NCBI RefSeq assembly: GCF_020229735.1
Contig: NZ_CP083455.1
Location: forward strand, 709,001-773,000
Direction of reading: 5' to 3'
DNA length: 64,000 bases
Source: Deinococcus taeanensis
GTDB taxonomy: Bacteria; Deinococcota; Deinococci; Deinococcales; Deinococcaceae
Shown here: positions 23,584-34,068 of the stretch, in pieces
Position numbering within the stretch: the first letter of the stretch is position 1
Layout: each line of letters opens with the position of its first letter
The notes under the pieces: generated by a model
Told to the model about the DNA's origin: nothing
Databases searched by the model: none
Seen by the model: the letters and a program-made list of their open reading frames with translations, nothing else
Position numbers and translations under genes: made by a program

Positions 23584-23752
23584 GCCCGGCCCCCCGCTGC
23601 CGGTGGGTGCCTGCCGCTGGGTTCAGGGGGGCGGAGGACCACATGCAGGGTGAGGCGCGAAGGGCCCGGTTCAGGAGGGCCGGTGTGCGTTGAGGCCTGG
23701 GGCATGCGGGGAACAGCTCTCCTTTTGGCGGTACCGGTCCGCCACAGGGTCA

Positions 23753-23791
23753 GGGCGCGGCGGCAGGCGAAGGGAACCTGCCGCCGCGCCC
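23753..23791 (-). terminator. Intraoperonic hairpin between thiB and thiP
   Basis: Perfect 15-bp stem (GGGCGCGGCGGCAGG / CCTGCCGCCGCGCCC) with a 9-nt loop and no T-tract, 14 bp after thiB. It is a likely attenuator or 3'-end stabiliser that lets the binding protein be made in excess. Confidence 0.6.
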
Positions 23792-23804
23792 GCGTTGCTT
23801 GTGC

Positions 23805-24833
23805 TTACCGGGCGCGCAGAACCTGCGTGATCCAGGCGTCCACGAGCCGCTGGGGGTTGCGCGTCAGGTCGGCCTTCACTGCTGTGCCCTGGGGTTCCTG
23901 CGCGAATGTAAACACCGGGTTCAGGGGCGTGCCCTTCACTGCCGGGTAGATCCACATGCGGGTGGGGATGTCGGCCTGCACGGGGCCGCTGAGCATGAAA
24001 TCCACGAATTTGCGGGCCAGCGCGCCCTGGCGGGTGCCTTTGAGGATGCCGACGCCTTCAAGCTGCGTGAAGGTGCTGCCGGGCAGGAAGAGGTTGCCGG
24101 TGGGCGCCTGCGCGGGGAGTTTGTCGGGCGTGAAGCCGTCGGCGTAGAACACTTCCGCGGCGGGGCTGCTGGCGTAACTGAGCACGATGGGGTACTTCCC
24201 GCCGTTGCGGGTGAAGTCCTTGTAGTACGCGTCACTCCAGCCGCGCGTGACCTTCATGCCCCCGGCCCGGGCGTCGCGCCACCATTGCCAGGCGCCGGCC
24301 TCGCCGTAGTGGTTCACGGTGGCGAGCAGGAAGGCCAGGCCGGGGCTGCTGGTGGCGGGACTCTGGACCACCGTGAGTTTCGCGTACGTGGGGGTCTTCA
24401 GGTCATCCAGGCTTTTTGGCAGCGGCACGCCGCTCTTCTCGAACCACGCGCGGTCGTAGTTCAGGGCCACGAAGCCGTAATCCACGGTGTTCAGCAGGCC
24501 CGCGTCGTCCAGTTGCAGCGCGGCTGGCACGCGGCTCAGCGCGGGGCTGCGGTACGCCTGCAGAATGCCGGCCTGCGCGGCGCGGGGCAGCAGGCTGTTG
24601 TCCAGGCCGTACACGACGTCCGCGATGGGCGCGCGGCGGGTGAGGATCAGGCGGTTCAGGAGTTCGCCGGCGTCGCCGCCCTTGATGAAGCGCACCCGGA
24701 CCTTGTTCTGCGCTTCGAACGTGGCGATGAGTTTCTTGTCCACGCCGAAGGAGTCATGCGTGATGACGGTCAGGGTGGTCTGGGCGTGGGCGGCGCTCCC
24801 GAGGAGCAGGGCGGTCAGTACGGTTGTGCGCAT
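23805..24833 (-). CDS. thiB: Thiamine-binding periplasmic protein
   Basis: 342 residues. The signal peptide is [17 protein letters not shown]. The mature protein begins [15 protein letters not shown], and the ThiB-family segments are [25 protein letters not shown] and [12 protein letters not shown]. It captures thiamine (and its phosphates) outside the membrane for ThiP-ThiQ. The ATG follows GAGGGG by 7 nt; that Shine-Dalgarno is the 3' arm of the riboswitch hairpin, which fixes the start and the regulation. Confidence 0.93.
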   Translation of the reverse strand: MRTTVLTALLLGSAAHAQTTLTVITHDSFGVDKKLIATFEAQNKVRVRFIKGGDAGELLNRLILTRRAPIADVVYGLDNSLLPRAAQAGILQAYRSPALSRVPAALQLDDAGLLNTVDYGFVALNYDRAWFEKSGVPLPKSLDDLKTPTYAKLTVVQSPATSSPGLAFLLATVNHYGEAGAWQWWRDARAGGMKVTRGWSDAYYKDFTRNGGKYPIVLSYASSPAAEVFYADGFTPDKLPAQAPTGNLFLPGSTFTQLEGVGILKGTRQGALARKFVDFMLSGPVQADIPTRMWIYPAVKGTPLNPVFTFAQEPQGTAVKADLTRNPQRLVDAWITQVLRAR

Positions 24834-24839
24834 GAAAAA

Positions 24840-24860
24840 TCCCCTCGCGTCTCGAGGGGA
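24840..24860 (-). terminator. Riboswitch expression-platform hairpin (terminator and SD sequester)
   Basis: On the minus strand an 8-bp stem, TCCCCTCG / CGAGGGGA with a 5-nt loop, is followed by TTTTT and then the thiB ATG. The 3' arm contains the thiB Shine-Dalgarno GAGGGG at 7-nt spacing. Confidence 0.8.
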
Positions 24861-24892
24861 AGCGGGGGGCAGCGTCCCAGTGGAGGCTGCCG

Positions 24893-24992
24893 GTCACGCT
24901 CCCTCCGCCGGAATGACCCGGATCAGGTTCCTGGGGTAAGTCTCAGCCCGCCGTCTGCCCGTGTGGGCGGAAGCAGGGCACCCCCGGTGACG
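24893..24992 (-). ncRNA. TPP (THI-box) riboswitch
   Basis: The minus strand carries the conserved THI-element pieces in order: GGGGGTGC, GGCTGAGA, ACCC, GAACCTGATCCGGGTCAT, CCGGCGGAGGGA. It closes with a GTCAC/GTGAC P1 pairing. Thiamine pyrophosphate binding should switch off thiB-thiP-thiQ. Confidence 0.96.
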
Positions 24993-25064
24993 CAGGGTCG
25001 AGGATAGCGCATGCCTGCCGCCCCCTGCGTCACCGGCGTGCCAGAGTGAGGCCATGCAGCGGCA

Positions 25065-25553
25065 ATGGCGGGGCGAGGCCGGGCGGAGCGGCCAGCCGTG
25101 ACGTTTCATCTGGTGGCGTGGCTGGTGGCGCAGGACGGCGCAGGGCGGGTGCTGCTGGGGCGGCGTAGCGGCTCCGCGTACGGGGAGGGCCTGTGGGGGT
25201 TGCCGGGCGGGCACGTGGAGCCGGGGGAGTCGCTGGCCCAGGCGGCGGCGCGCGAGGCGCTGGAGGAGGTGGGCCTGAGCGTGGAGCCGGCGGCCCTGGT
25301 CGCTCTGGGGGCCTGCAGGTACGACCTGAGCGGCGCACAGGGGCTGGATGTGTTTTTCCTCGCGCGGGCGTGGGCAGGCGAGGCGCAGCCGCTCGACAAA
25401 ACCTCCGAGGTGGCGTGGTGTGCGCCAGACGCCCTGCCGGACGACGTGCTGCCGTGGGTGCCGGGCATTCTGAACACCCACCTGCGCGGCGGGGTCCGCC
25501 TGTCGGAACTGCTGGACGGCTGGGAGGCCCTGAAGGCCGTGCCGTTCGCCTGA
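25065..25553 (+). CDS. Nudix hydrolase
   Basis: 162 residues from the ATG, or 151 from an in-frame GTG at 25098 that begins right at the fold ([10 protein letters not shown]). The Nudix box is [24 protein letters not shown], complete for the GX5EX7REUXEEXGU pattern. Deinococcus genomes carry many Nudix enzymes that clean oxidised nucleotides or other nucleoside-diphosphate derivatives. The [10 protein letters not shown] context fits MutT/NTP-type pyrophosphohydrolases, but the substrate is not readable. Nothing nearby suggests a pathway; the divergent neighbour is the thiamine operon. Confidence 0.9.
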   Translation: MAGRGRAERPAVTFHLVAWLVAQDGAGRVLLGRRSGSAYGEGLWGLPGGHVEPGESLAQAAAREALEEVGLSVEPAALVALGACRYDLSGAQGLDVFFLARAWAGEAQPLDKTSEVAWCAPDALPDDVLPWVPGILNTHLRGGVRLSELLDGWEALKAVPFA

Positions 25554-25644
25554 GGGCCAGGCAGGTGTGCCTGGGGGTGTTCCCCGTTCGTGAACACCTC
25601 AGGACTGGCGGCCACTCGTTCCATCTGAAATACTTCCGTTTGAA

Positions 25645-26115
25645 ATGACTAGTAGTCCCCCGGTGCCCACCCCACTCCCCCACACAGACGACCTCTACAG
25701 CCTCGTCCGGCTGATCCTGCGCCTCTCCCGGCGCGTTCACCACGTGCTCGACGACCCGCTCGAAACCGCGCTCGGCCTGAACACCAAGGAACTCGTCGTG
25801 CTCGCCACCATCATGGACGGCGCCGCCACCCCCGGCGCCGTCGCCCAGGCCCAGAATCTCCCCGCCCCCACCGTGACCCGCATGATCACCAAACTCGTGC
25901 AGGCCGGCCTCGTGCAGCGCTTCACCGACCCCAGCGACCTGCGCCTGCAACGCCTTGAACTCACCGCACAGGGCCAGGCCACCCGCGCCCGGACCCGCGC
26001 CGTCGCACAGGACGTCGTCCACGCCCACTTCGGCCACCTGCCGCCCGAACGCGTGCAGGCCGCCCTGAACGCCCTGCAGGCCCTCGACCAGGCGCTACAC
26101 GGAGGCCCCGCATGA
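25645..26115 (+). CDS. MarR-family transcriptional regulator
   Basis: 156 residues. The winged helix-turn-helix is [40 protein letters not shown] and the wing [17 protein letters not shown]; helices at both ends form the dimer interface. The ATGA overlap with the MFS gene makes it the natural local repressor of that efflux pump. Just upstream are the direct half-sites CTGAAAT (25625-25631) and TTGAAAT (25640-25646), and the palindrome GACTAGTAGTC (25647-25657) overlaps the start, either of which could be the operator. Confidence 0.92.
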   Translation: MTSSPPVPTPLPHTDDLYSLVRLILRLSRRVHHVLDDPLETALGLNTKELVVLATIMDGAATPGAVAQAQNLPAPTVTRMITKLVQAGLVQRFTDPSDLRLQRLELTAQGQATRARTRAVAQDVVHAHFGHLPPERVQAALNALQALDQALHGGPA

Positions 26116-27707
26116 CCACCCCCACCCTCACCGAAGGCCAGAAACGCCTGGCCTTCGTCGGCATCCTGACCGTCCTGTTCCTCTCCAGCCTGAACCTCAC
26201 CGTGGTCGGCAGCGCCATGCCCCGCGTGATCAGCGACCTCGGCGGCTTCCACCTGTACGCCTGGGCCTTCACCGCGTACTCGCTGGCGACCACCGTCACC
26301 ATCCCCATCGTCGGGACCATCAGCGACCGCTACGGCCGCCGCCCCCTGATTCTCGCGGGCATCGCCGTATTCACGCTTGGCAGCGTCCTGCTGGGCTTCG
26401 TGCAGAACATGGAACAGCTGATCATCCTCCGGGCCCTGCAGGGCGTCGGGGGCGGCACGCTGATGGCCATGAGCTTCACCGCCATCGCCGATCTGTTCAC
26501 CCCCATCGAACGTGGCCGCTACCAGGGCTACACCGGCGCCGTGTGGGGCGTCAGCAGCGTCGTAGGCCCCCTGGTCGGCGGTTTCCTGACCGACCACCTG
26601 GGCTGGCGCAGCGTGTTCTTCGTGAACCTGCCCTTCGCCCTGCTCGCCACGTACTTCATCTGGCGCTTCTTCCGCCTGCCGGCCCCCGGCGCACCAGGCC
26701 ACTTCGACGCGCCTGGCGCCGCCCTGCTGGGCGGGGCCGTGACCACCCTCACCCTCGCACTCTCCTGGGGCGGCGGCACGTACCCCTGGACCGGCCCCAC
26801 CATCCTGGGCCTCCTGGCCGCCACCGTGATCCTGTTCGGCGCCTACACGAGGCACAGCGCGCGGCAGGAGCGGCCCATCCTGGACCTGCGCCTCCTGAAA
26901 GACCGCGGTATTGCCGTCGCGTCCCTGGCGGGGTTCCTCACGAGCGCCGGCATGTACGCCGCAATCCTGTACCTCCCGCTGTACATGCAGGGCGTGCGCG
27001 GCTCCAGCGCCAGCAGCAGCGGCATGGCGCTCGCCCCACTGATGTTCGGCATGATTCTCACCAGCACCCTCTCCGGACAGGTCGTCAGCCGCACCGGCCG
27101 CTACAAGCGCCTGATCCTGATCGGCGGCCTCGTGTCCACCGTCGCGCTGCTGCTCGCCACCACCCTGAGCACCACCACGCCCCTGCTGCTCGCCGTGGGC
27201 CTCATGATCCTGCTGGGCCTGGGCCTGGGCCCCGTGAACAGCCAGCTGACCCTGGCCGTGCAGAACGCCGCGCGGCGCGACCAGCTGGGCAGCGCCACCA
27301 GCGGCAACCAGTTCTTCCGGCAGATCGGCGGAACCCTGGCCGTGAGCCTCTTCGGCGCGCTCGTGAACGCCCACCTGAACGGCAGCCTCACCGCCAGCCT
27401 CCCCGCGCAGGCCCGCACGCTGCCCGCCGCCCTGCAGAGCGAGATCGCCAACCCGAACCTGCTGACCAGCCCGCAGGCCACTGCGCAGCTGGGCGCGGGG
27501 CTCACCCGCGTGGGCGACGGCAACCTCCTGGAGCCCATCCTCAACGCCCTGCGCGGCGCGATGGCCGGCGCGATCGACCAGGTGTTCCTGGTGGCCGCCG
27601 TGCTCATGGCCCTGGCCTTCCTCGCCACCCTCGCCCTGCCCGAACGGCCCCTGGCAGGCCTGCGCACCCAGCCGGAGAAGAAAAGCGCCCCGGTCGCTGC
27701 CGACTGA
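26112..27707 (+). CDS. MFS drug-efflux transporter, DHA2 (EmrB/QacA) family
   Basis: 531 residues with about 14 transmembrane segments. Motif D1 is [13 protein letters not shown] near residue 28, motif A is [14 protein letters not shown] (about 75), and antiporter motif C is [14 protein letters not shown] (about 150). It should be a proton-drug antiporter in the inner membrane. The start codon overlaps the marR stop by 4 bp, so regulator and pump form one operon ended by a good terminator. Confidence 0.94.
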   Translation: MTTPTLTEGQKRLAFVGILTVLFLSSLNLTVVGSAMPRVISDLGGFHLYAWAFTAYSLATTVTIPIVGTISDRYGRRPLILAGIAVFTLGSVLLGFVQNMEQLIILRALQGVGGGTLMAMSFTAIADLFTPIERGRYQGYTGAVWGVSSVVGPLVGGFLTDHLGWRSVFFVNLPFALLATYFIWRFFRLPAPGAPGHFDAPGAALLGGAVTTLTLALSWGGGTYPWTGPTILGLLAATVILFGAYTRHSARQERPILDLRLLKDRGIAVASLAGFLTSAGMYAAILYLPLYMQGVRGSSASSSGMALAPLMFGMILTSTLSGQVVSRTGRYKRLILIGGLVSTVALLLATTLSTTTPLLLAVGLMILLGLGLGPVNSQLTLAVQNAARRDQLGSATSGNQFFRQIGGTLAVSLFGALVNAHLNGSLTASLPAQARTLPAALQSEIANPNLLTSPQATAQLGAGLTRVGDGNLLEPILNALRGAMAGAIDQVFLVAAVLMALAFLATLALPERPLAGLRTQPEKKSAPVAAD

Positions 27708-27722
27708 AGCCGCCCGTCCGTA

Positions 27723-27755
27723 ACAAAGCCCGGAGTCTTGTTCTCCGGGCTTTGT
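27723..27755. terminator. Bidirectional terminator, MFS gene / comEC
   Basis: Perfect 13-bp stem ACAAAGCCCGGAG / CTCCGGGCTTTGT with a 7-nt loop between convergent genes; the plus side runs into TCTCTT. Confidence 0.8.
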
Positions 27756-27766
27756 CTCTTCTGATC

Positions 27767-29905
27767 CTAAGGAATGGGCCAGCGAACCGTGCCCGCCTGG
27801 TCGGTGCGCCACACCCGCGAGTGCGCCGCCCCCAGACGTTCCAGCACGTCGGCATGCGGGTGACCGTACGTGTTGCGCCCCACACTGATCACCGTGTCTG
27901 CCGGCGTCACCTGCGCCAGGAAAGCCGCGCCGCTGCTGTGGCGGCTGCCGTGATGCGCGGCCTTCAGCACGTCCACGTGGCCCAGGCCCAGCTGACCCTC
28001 AACCGGGTCCGGCAGGTCACCGAGGAACGCGGCGCGCCACCCGCGCGATTCGAGCAGCAGCGCGACGCTGTTCTCGTTGTCCTCCGCGCTCCACTTCGGC
28101 CCGGCCGGCCACAGGACCGTCAGGGCCGCGCCGGACGCCTGAACCTGATCCCCACGCCGCACCTCCCGCACCGGCACGCGCCGCTCCCGGGCGGCCAGCA
28201 GCACCGCGTCCAGCACCGGGTCGTCCGCCTTGCGGTGCCCGATCCACACCTCCCCGACCGGCAGGGCCCGCAGCACGCCCGCAGCCCCCTCGATGTGATC
28301 GGTGTCCGCGTGCGTGGCGACCAGCACGTCAATCTTCCGCACCCCCAGCGCCCGCAGCGCCGGCACCACCGTGCGTTCCCCCACGTCGAACCCGCTGCCC
28401 ACGGACCCGCCCGCATCGATGAGCACCGTGAGGTCCGGCAGGCGGACCAGCGTGCTGTCCCCCTGCCCCACATCCAGGAACACCACCTCCCGCGCGGGGC
28501 GCAGCCAGCCGGGCAGCGCCGTGAGCAGCATGCAGGCCAGCGCACACCCGACGAGCACGCGCGCCGGAATGCGCCCCAGCAGCCACAGCCACCCGGCGGC
28601 CAGCACCGTCGCGGCCCCCAGCAGGCCGCCCATCCCGACGGCGCCCCACGTCAGCACCGGCGCGTGCCCGAAGGTCTGCGCGACAAGCAGCAGCAGCGAC
28701 GCCAACGGACCGGTCAGCACATTCACCAGCCCACCGGCCGGCCCCAGCAGGCCCGCCAGGAAGCCCAGTGGCACGAGCGCCGCCATGAGGCCCTCCGCGA
28801 GAAGGTTGGCGGGCAGGCCCACAAGCGGCACCTGTCCGAAGGTCCCGGCCACGACCGGCAGGGTGCCCAGTTCCGCCAGGAGCGTGGCGGACAGCGCCAG
28901 GCGCAGGGCACGCGGCCAGCGTTCCGGAAGGCGGGAGGCGAGCCGCTGGGCCTGTGTGAGCGCCAGGACAGCCAGGAAGGACAGCTGGAAGCCCACGTCC
29001 GTCAGCCACAGCGGGAACAGCAGCAGGCACGCCAGGGCCGCCAGCGCGATCACGCCCAGCGGGTCCGGCCGGCCACGCCCCACTGCCAAGGCCAGCAGCA
29101 CCACGCCCCCCATGATCACGGCCCGCGTGATGCTTGGCGACGGCTGCACCAGCAGCAGGTACGGCGCGAGCAGCGCGCCCGGCAGCCCGAACCGCCACAC
29201 GGGCGCGGCCCCCAGACGCACCAGCAGCCCCACCAGGACTGCCGTGATCAGCGCGACGTTCTGCCCGGACAGCGCCATCAGGTGGGCCAGGCCGGCGCGC
29301 GTGAACGCGTCCTGCACTGCCACACCGTCCCCGAATGCCTCGCGGCTGATGTCGCCGCGGTCACCGAGCTCCACGGCCTGCATCAGCGCGGCCTGGGTGG
29401 GGCCCAGCCCCGCCGTGAGCCCGCGGCGGAACCAGCCACGCAGCCCCCCTTCCGGCGCGTGCCGCTTGACCCGGGCGCCCACGAGCACCGCGCCCGGCGT
29501 GGGCAGCAGCAGGCCGCCCTGCGCGCGCAGCCACGCCGCCTGATCGAAACCACCCGGAAGGCGTCGCCCTTCCGGCGCCACGAGGCGCCCCGCCACCACC
29601 AGGGCGCCCGGGCCCTGCGTGGGCTTGGGGGACACGGCCACGCGCGCCCGCGGCTCACTCAGCGTCAGGAACTGCCCGTCCCACTCGCCCGACAGGGTCA
29701 CCTGAGCGCCCACCCAGGGGGCCAGCGGGTCGGGCCGCGTCTGGAGGCTGTGCGCCGAAGTCCAGCCGGCCCCCGCACCCAGCAGGGTCAGCAGCAGCAG
29801 GGCCGGACTTGCGTGCCACAGGGGCAGGGCTGCGCCCAGCGCAAGCGGCGCCAGACCCCAGGGGCTTCCCGTCGCCAGCAGAACGCCGCCCATGACGCCC
29901 AGCAC
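27767..29905 (-). CDS. comEC: DNA-uptake channel protein ComEC/Rec2
   Basis: ComEC forms the inner-membrane pore for transforming DNA. At least 712 residues are read. An N-terminal OB-like region is followed by the competence domain with [14 protein letters not shown] (about residue 210) and many transmembrane helices. A C-terminal metallo-beta-lactamase-like domain has [21 protein letters not shown] and [12 protein letters not shown]. The given start is a GTG; the frame stays open 5' for about 27 codons with no ATG, GTG or TTG up to comEA, so initiation at this GTG or at an upstream CTG are both possible. It follows comEA. Confidence 0.93.
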   Translation of the reverse strand: MLGVMGGVLLATGSPWGLAPLALGAALPLWHASPALLLLTLLGAGAGWTSAHSLQTRPDPLAPWVGAQVTLSGEWDGQFLTLSEPRARVAVSPKPTQGPGALVVAGRLVAPEGRRLPGGFDQAAWLRAQGGLLLPTPGAVLVGARVKRHAPEGGLRGWFRRGLTAGLGPTQAALMQAVELGDRGDISREAFGDGVAVQDAFTRAGLAHLMALSGQNVALITAVLVGLLVRLGAAPVWRFGLPGALLAPYLLLVQPSPSITRAVIMGGVVLLALAVGRGRPDPLGVIALAALACLLLFPLWLTDVGFQLSFLAVLALTQAQRLASRLPERWPRALRLALSATLLAELGTLPVVAGTFGQVPLVGLPANLLAEGLMAALVPLGFLAGLLGPAGGLVNVLTGPLASLLLLVAQTFGHAPVLTWGAVGMGGLLGAATVLAAGWLWLLGRIPARVLVGCALACMLLTALPGWLRPAREVVFLDVGQGDSTLVRLPDLTVLIDAGGSVGSGFDVGERTVVPALRALGVRKIDVLVATHADTDHIEGAAGVLRALPVGEVWIGHRKADDPVLDAVLLAARERRVPVREVRRGDQVQASGAALTVLWPAGPKWSAEDNENSVALLLESRGWRAAFLGDLPDPVEGQLGLGHVDVLKAAHHGSRHSSGAAFLAQVTPADTVISVGRNTYGHPHADVLERLGAAHSRVWRTDQAGTVRWPIP

Positions 29906-29985
29906 CGCTGGAACCGGCCAGGCCAGCGCGCCGCGCCGGACTGGTCTGGCCGCGCGGCCCTCTGCGCCCGCCAGGACGGCGCCGC

Positions 29986-30372
29986 TCAGAACGTCACCAG
30001 GGGCGTCAGGGTGTGCAGTGTGGCGGCCCCGACGCCTTTCACGCGGTCCAGGTCCGCCAGGGACCGGTAGGGGCGGGCGGCCATGATCCGCGCGGCCAGC
30101 GCTGGCCCCACCTTCGGCAGGGCCTCAAGCTGCTCGGCGCTGGCGGTGTTCAGGTTCACGCGGCCGGAAATCAGGGGTTGCACACTGGCGGTGGTGGGGT
30201 ACACCGGCGGTTCGGCGCTCACCGGCGCGGCCGGCGTGGGGGCACTCAGCGCGGCGCGCGTCACGGTGGGCGCGCGGGGCGTGGGGCGCACGGCCGGGCC
30301 CACCGTCACCACGCCCGTGACCAGCACCCCGGCCATAAGCAGGGCCGTCCAGGGGTCCTTCACGTCAAGCAT
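29986..30372 (-). CDS. comEA: Competence DNA-binding protein ComEA
   Basis: 128 residues. An N-terminal membrane anchor ([15 protein letters not shown]) and a Pro/Ala/Thr linker precede a C-terminal helix-hairpin-helix pair: [20 protein letters not shown] and [15 protein letters not shown]. It binds double-stranded DNA outside the membrane and passes it to ComEC, encoded just downstream. A TACCCT box ends 6 nt before the ATG, so the mRNA is probably leaderless. It is divergent from rpmH. Confidence 0.94.
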   Translation of the reverse strand: MLDVKDPWTALLMAGVLVTGVVTVGPAVRPTPRAPTVTRAALSAPTPAAPVSAEPPVYPTTASVQPLISGRVNLNTASAEQLEALPKVGPALAARIMAARPYRSLADLDRVKGVGAATLHTLTPLVTF

Positions 30373-30378
30373 GCGTTC

Positions 30379-30384
30379 AGGGTA
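30379..30384 (-). promoter_or_regulatory. Leaderless -10 box of comEA
   Basis: TACCCT on the minus strand, 6 nt before the comEA ATG. Confidence 0.55.
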
Positions 30385-30427
30385 GGAGGCGCCCGCGGCG
30401 GCTGTTGCCGCAGATGAGCGCCCGCCT

Positions 30428-30456
30428 TTGATCCACGCCCGGACGCGTGCTACACT
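30428..30456 (+). promoter_or_regulatory. rpmH operon promoter
   Basis: TTGATC (30428-30433) and TACACT (30451-30456) with a 17-bp spacer. It is one of few promoters here with a recognisable -35, and it leaves a leader of about 90 nt before rpmH. Confidence 0.65.
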
Positions 30457-30551
30457 CCTTGAGTTTGCCTCCCCAGGGGGGCTCTCTCGCGTGACACGCT
30501 CAACCCGGATGCGGGAACGGCGGCCGCTCCGCGAGGAACGAGGAGAGCACC

Positions 30552-30695
<144 letters not shown>

Positions 30696-30772
30696 GCCTT
30701 CTCCCTCAAGGAGCGGCCCTCATCGCACAGTCGGATTCTCCCAGCGCCACGCAGGTACGGCCTCGCCGTCCG

Positions 30773-31240
30773 GTGGCGCTGGACTCGTTACGGGGCGACC
30801 GTGAGTTCCGCAAGGTCCGCGCGCACGGTGTGGCTGTCCGCAACCCACTGTTCACGCTGCGCGTCACCGAGTACCGCCCGCGGCACGGCGAACCCTGGCG
30901 CCCACGCGCCATCATCGGCATCGTGATCAGCAAGAAAACCCTGCGGCGCGCCGTAGACCGCAACCGCGCCCGGCGCCGCGTGCGCGAGGCGCTGCGCACC
31001 CTGCCCGGCGGCCTGCCCACCTGCCGCGCCATTCTGCTGCCGAACCCGGCCGTGCTCACGGCCCCCTTCCCGGACCTGCAGGCGGCCCTGCAGCAGGCCC
31101 TGAGCCGCGCGCCCACCCGCGGCGGCCGGGGCGGCGGGAACCCCGGCCGGGCCGCGCGCGTACCTGCTGCTGTGCCCAAGCCCTCGCCCAGCCCGCTAGA
31201 CTCGCAGGAACCCGATCCGGCAGAGGGGGGAAACGCGTGA
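30773..31240 (+). CDS. rnpA: Ribonuclease P protein component
   Basis: RnpA helps the rnpB ribozyme mature tRNA 5' ends. It is 155 residues from the [18 protein letters not shown] opens the fold, and [28 protein letters not shown] is the conserved RNR basic helix. A Pro/Gly/Arg-rich tail of about 40 residues is unusual. The GTG at 30773 has no ribosome-binding site, but the frame is open upstream, and AAGGAG at 30708-30713 is ideally spaced from an in-frame ATC at 30722 (17 extra residues), so the start is uncertain. It overlaps yidD by 4 bp. Confidence 0.93.
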   Translation: MALDSLRGDREFRKVRAHGVAVRNPLFTLRVTEYRPRHGEPWRPRAIIGIVISKKTLRRAVDRNRARRRVREALRTLPGGLPTCRAILLPNPAVLTAPFPDLQAALQQALSRAPTRGGRGGGNPGRAARVPAAVPKPSPSPLDSQEPDPAEGGNA

Positions 31241-31487
31241 GCGGCCCCCGGCGCCTGCTGGTGCGGGCCGTCCGCTCGTACCAGCAGCACCTTTCACCCC
31301 GCAAGCCTGCCCCGACCTGCCGGTTCACCCCGAGCTGCTCGGAGTACGCCGCGCAGGCCCTTGAGCGGCACGGCGCGCTGAAAGGCAGCTGGCTGGCCGC
31401 GTGGCGCGTCATGCGCTGCAATCCCCTGGTGCCCGGCGGGTTCGATCCCGTTCCCGAGCACTTCCCCACGAGGCACCCCCACACCCC

Positions 31488-31491
<4 letters not shown>
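31237..31491 (+). CDS. yidD: Membrane protein insertion efficiency factor YidD
   Basis: 84 residues. [17 protein letters not shown] and [20 protein letters not shown] with the conserved cysteines, then [18 protein letters not shown], are the YidD signatures. It is a small amphipathic protein thought to assist YidC. GTG start overlapping rnpA (GTGA), and the stop overlaps the yidC ATG (ATGA), so the last three genes are translationally coupled. Confidence 0.96.
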
Positions 31492-33080
<1,589 letters not shown>

Positions 33081-33092
33081 CCGCACAGCAAA

Positions 33093-33120
33093 CGAGCGCC
33101 TCCAGTTCAGGGGGCGCTCG
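33093..33120 (+). terminator. Terminator of the rpmH-yidC operon
   Basis: 8-bp stem CGAGCGCC / GGCGCTCG with a 12-nt loop, 12 bp after the yidC stop; no strong T-tract. Confidence 0.5.
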
Positions 33121-33178
33121 CGTCGTGTGGTCTTGAGGGCCCAGGAGGTTCACCGCTGGCGGCACCCTGAGGAACGGT

Positions 33179-33508
33179 TCAGACCTTGTCGTTGGCGTCC
33201 ACGGTCCGGTCCGGGTCCGTGGCGGCGCCGCTGGCCGGCAGGCCGTCCTTCATGCCGCCGAACGTGGTGGGATTCACGTCGGTCCCACCCTGCGCCGCCG
33301 GGCGGGAGTCGGTGGTGCTGCTCAGCTGCTCCGCCTGGGAGACGCCGGTGTTCGCATCGGCATTCTCATCGCTGGCACCGGGATAAATACCCTCCGTGGT
33401 GGCGTCCCCGGTGCTTTTGGGCGTTCCGGTATTCCACTGCGCCTGATCGTTGATGGTTTCCTGGGATACGTTCGCGTGCGCCTCGCCGTTCGGTCTGCCT
33501 TCTCCCAT
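33179..33508 (-). CDS. Small hydrophilic, probably disordered protein
   Basis: 109 residues, no recognised domain. The composition is dominated by Asp, Glu, Thr, Ser, Gly, Ala and Asn, with no Cys and almost no hydrophobic clusters (MGEGRPNGEAHANVSQETI at the start). An excellent AGGAGG sits 5 nt before the ATG, which supports a real, well-translated gene. The acidic, flexible composition recalls desiccation or stress proteins, but that is inference. The longer reading upstream has no coding features. Confidence 0.7.
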   Translation of the reverse strand: MGEGRPNGEAHANVSQETINDQAQWNTGTPKSTGDATTEGIYPGASDENADANTGVSQAEQLSSTTDSRPAAQGGTDVNPTTFGGMKDGLPASGAATDPDRTVDANDKV

Positions 33509-34068
33509 AACTGCCTCCTGTGCGGCCCCGCGGGGGCCAGCGGTCTGCATCGTGCGTAGAAGCCCAGCGTAGGGGGCCACGGGCGGGCGGTGGGTAGGGC
33601 CGGTATTCACGTGACCTTGGCTCAGGCTGCCCGCCAGGATCAGTGCCGCCCGGTACGGCGCCCTGGCGAACTGTCCCGGTGGCCTCGGCCGGGGCGCAAC
33701 TGAGGCCACCCGGCACGGTCACGTTGAAGTTGGAGGCGTCTGCGTCCACGTGCCGCTGCGCCGCCACGACAGGGGCCCCACTGGCGCAGGGGCCAGGGGC
33801 TTCGGCTGCGTCGCTGGGGCGGTCCCTACACGCCAGCGTGAACATCACCTGCGCCTGCGTCGCGGGGGCGCTCCAGCCGGTTGGGGCCTCCACGGGCGGG
33901 CTGGTGCGGGTTGGTGGGCGCCCGGCCCCAGGGCCGCAGGGGCACCCAAAGGCACACGGCACTCAGTTGGTGGGAAGCTGGGCAACGCCGCAAGGACCGG
34001 GTGGCATTCAGCTGCGGATCTCCTGAGAGGGAGGACCGTGCCTCAGTGAGAAGAAACGCGGCGCGCCC
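33509..34068. other. Intergenic stretch without a supported gene
   Basis: Several overlapping open frames exist on both strands, but none has a plausible start with a ribosome-binding site or recognised similarity. The minus-strand reading around 33740-33900 (with NFNVTVPGGLSC) could be a decayed secreted protein, without further support. Confidence 0.3.

Noticed and set aside
26543..30070. Very long plus-strand open frame (about 1175 codons) over the MFS and comEC genes
   Set aside because: It is out of frame with or antisense to two well-recognised genes, has extreme Arg/Pro/Gln composition and no domain; long chance frames are common in high-GC DNA.
33366..33962. Minus-strand reading of about 198 codons before the hydrophilic protein gene
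   Set aside because: It overlaps the better-supported gene in another frame, lacks a ribosome-binding site and shows Pro/Arg-rich chance composition.
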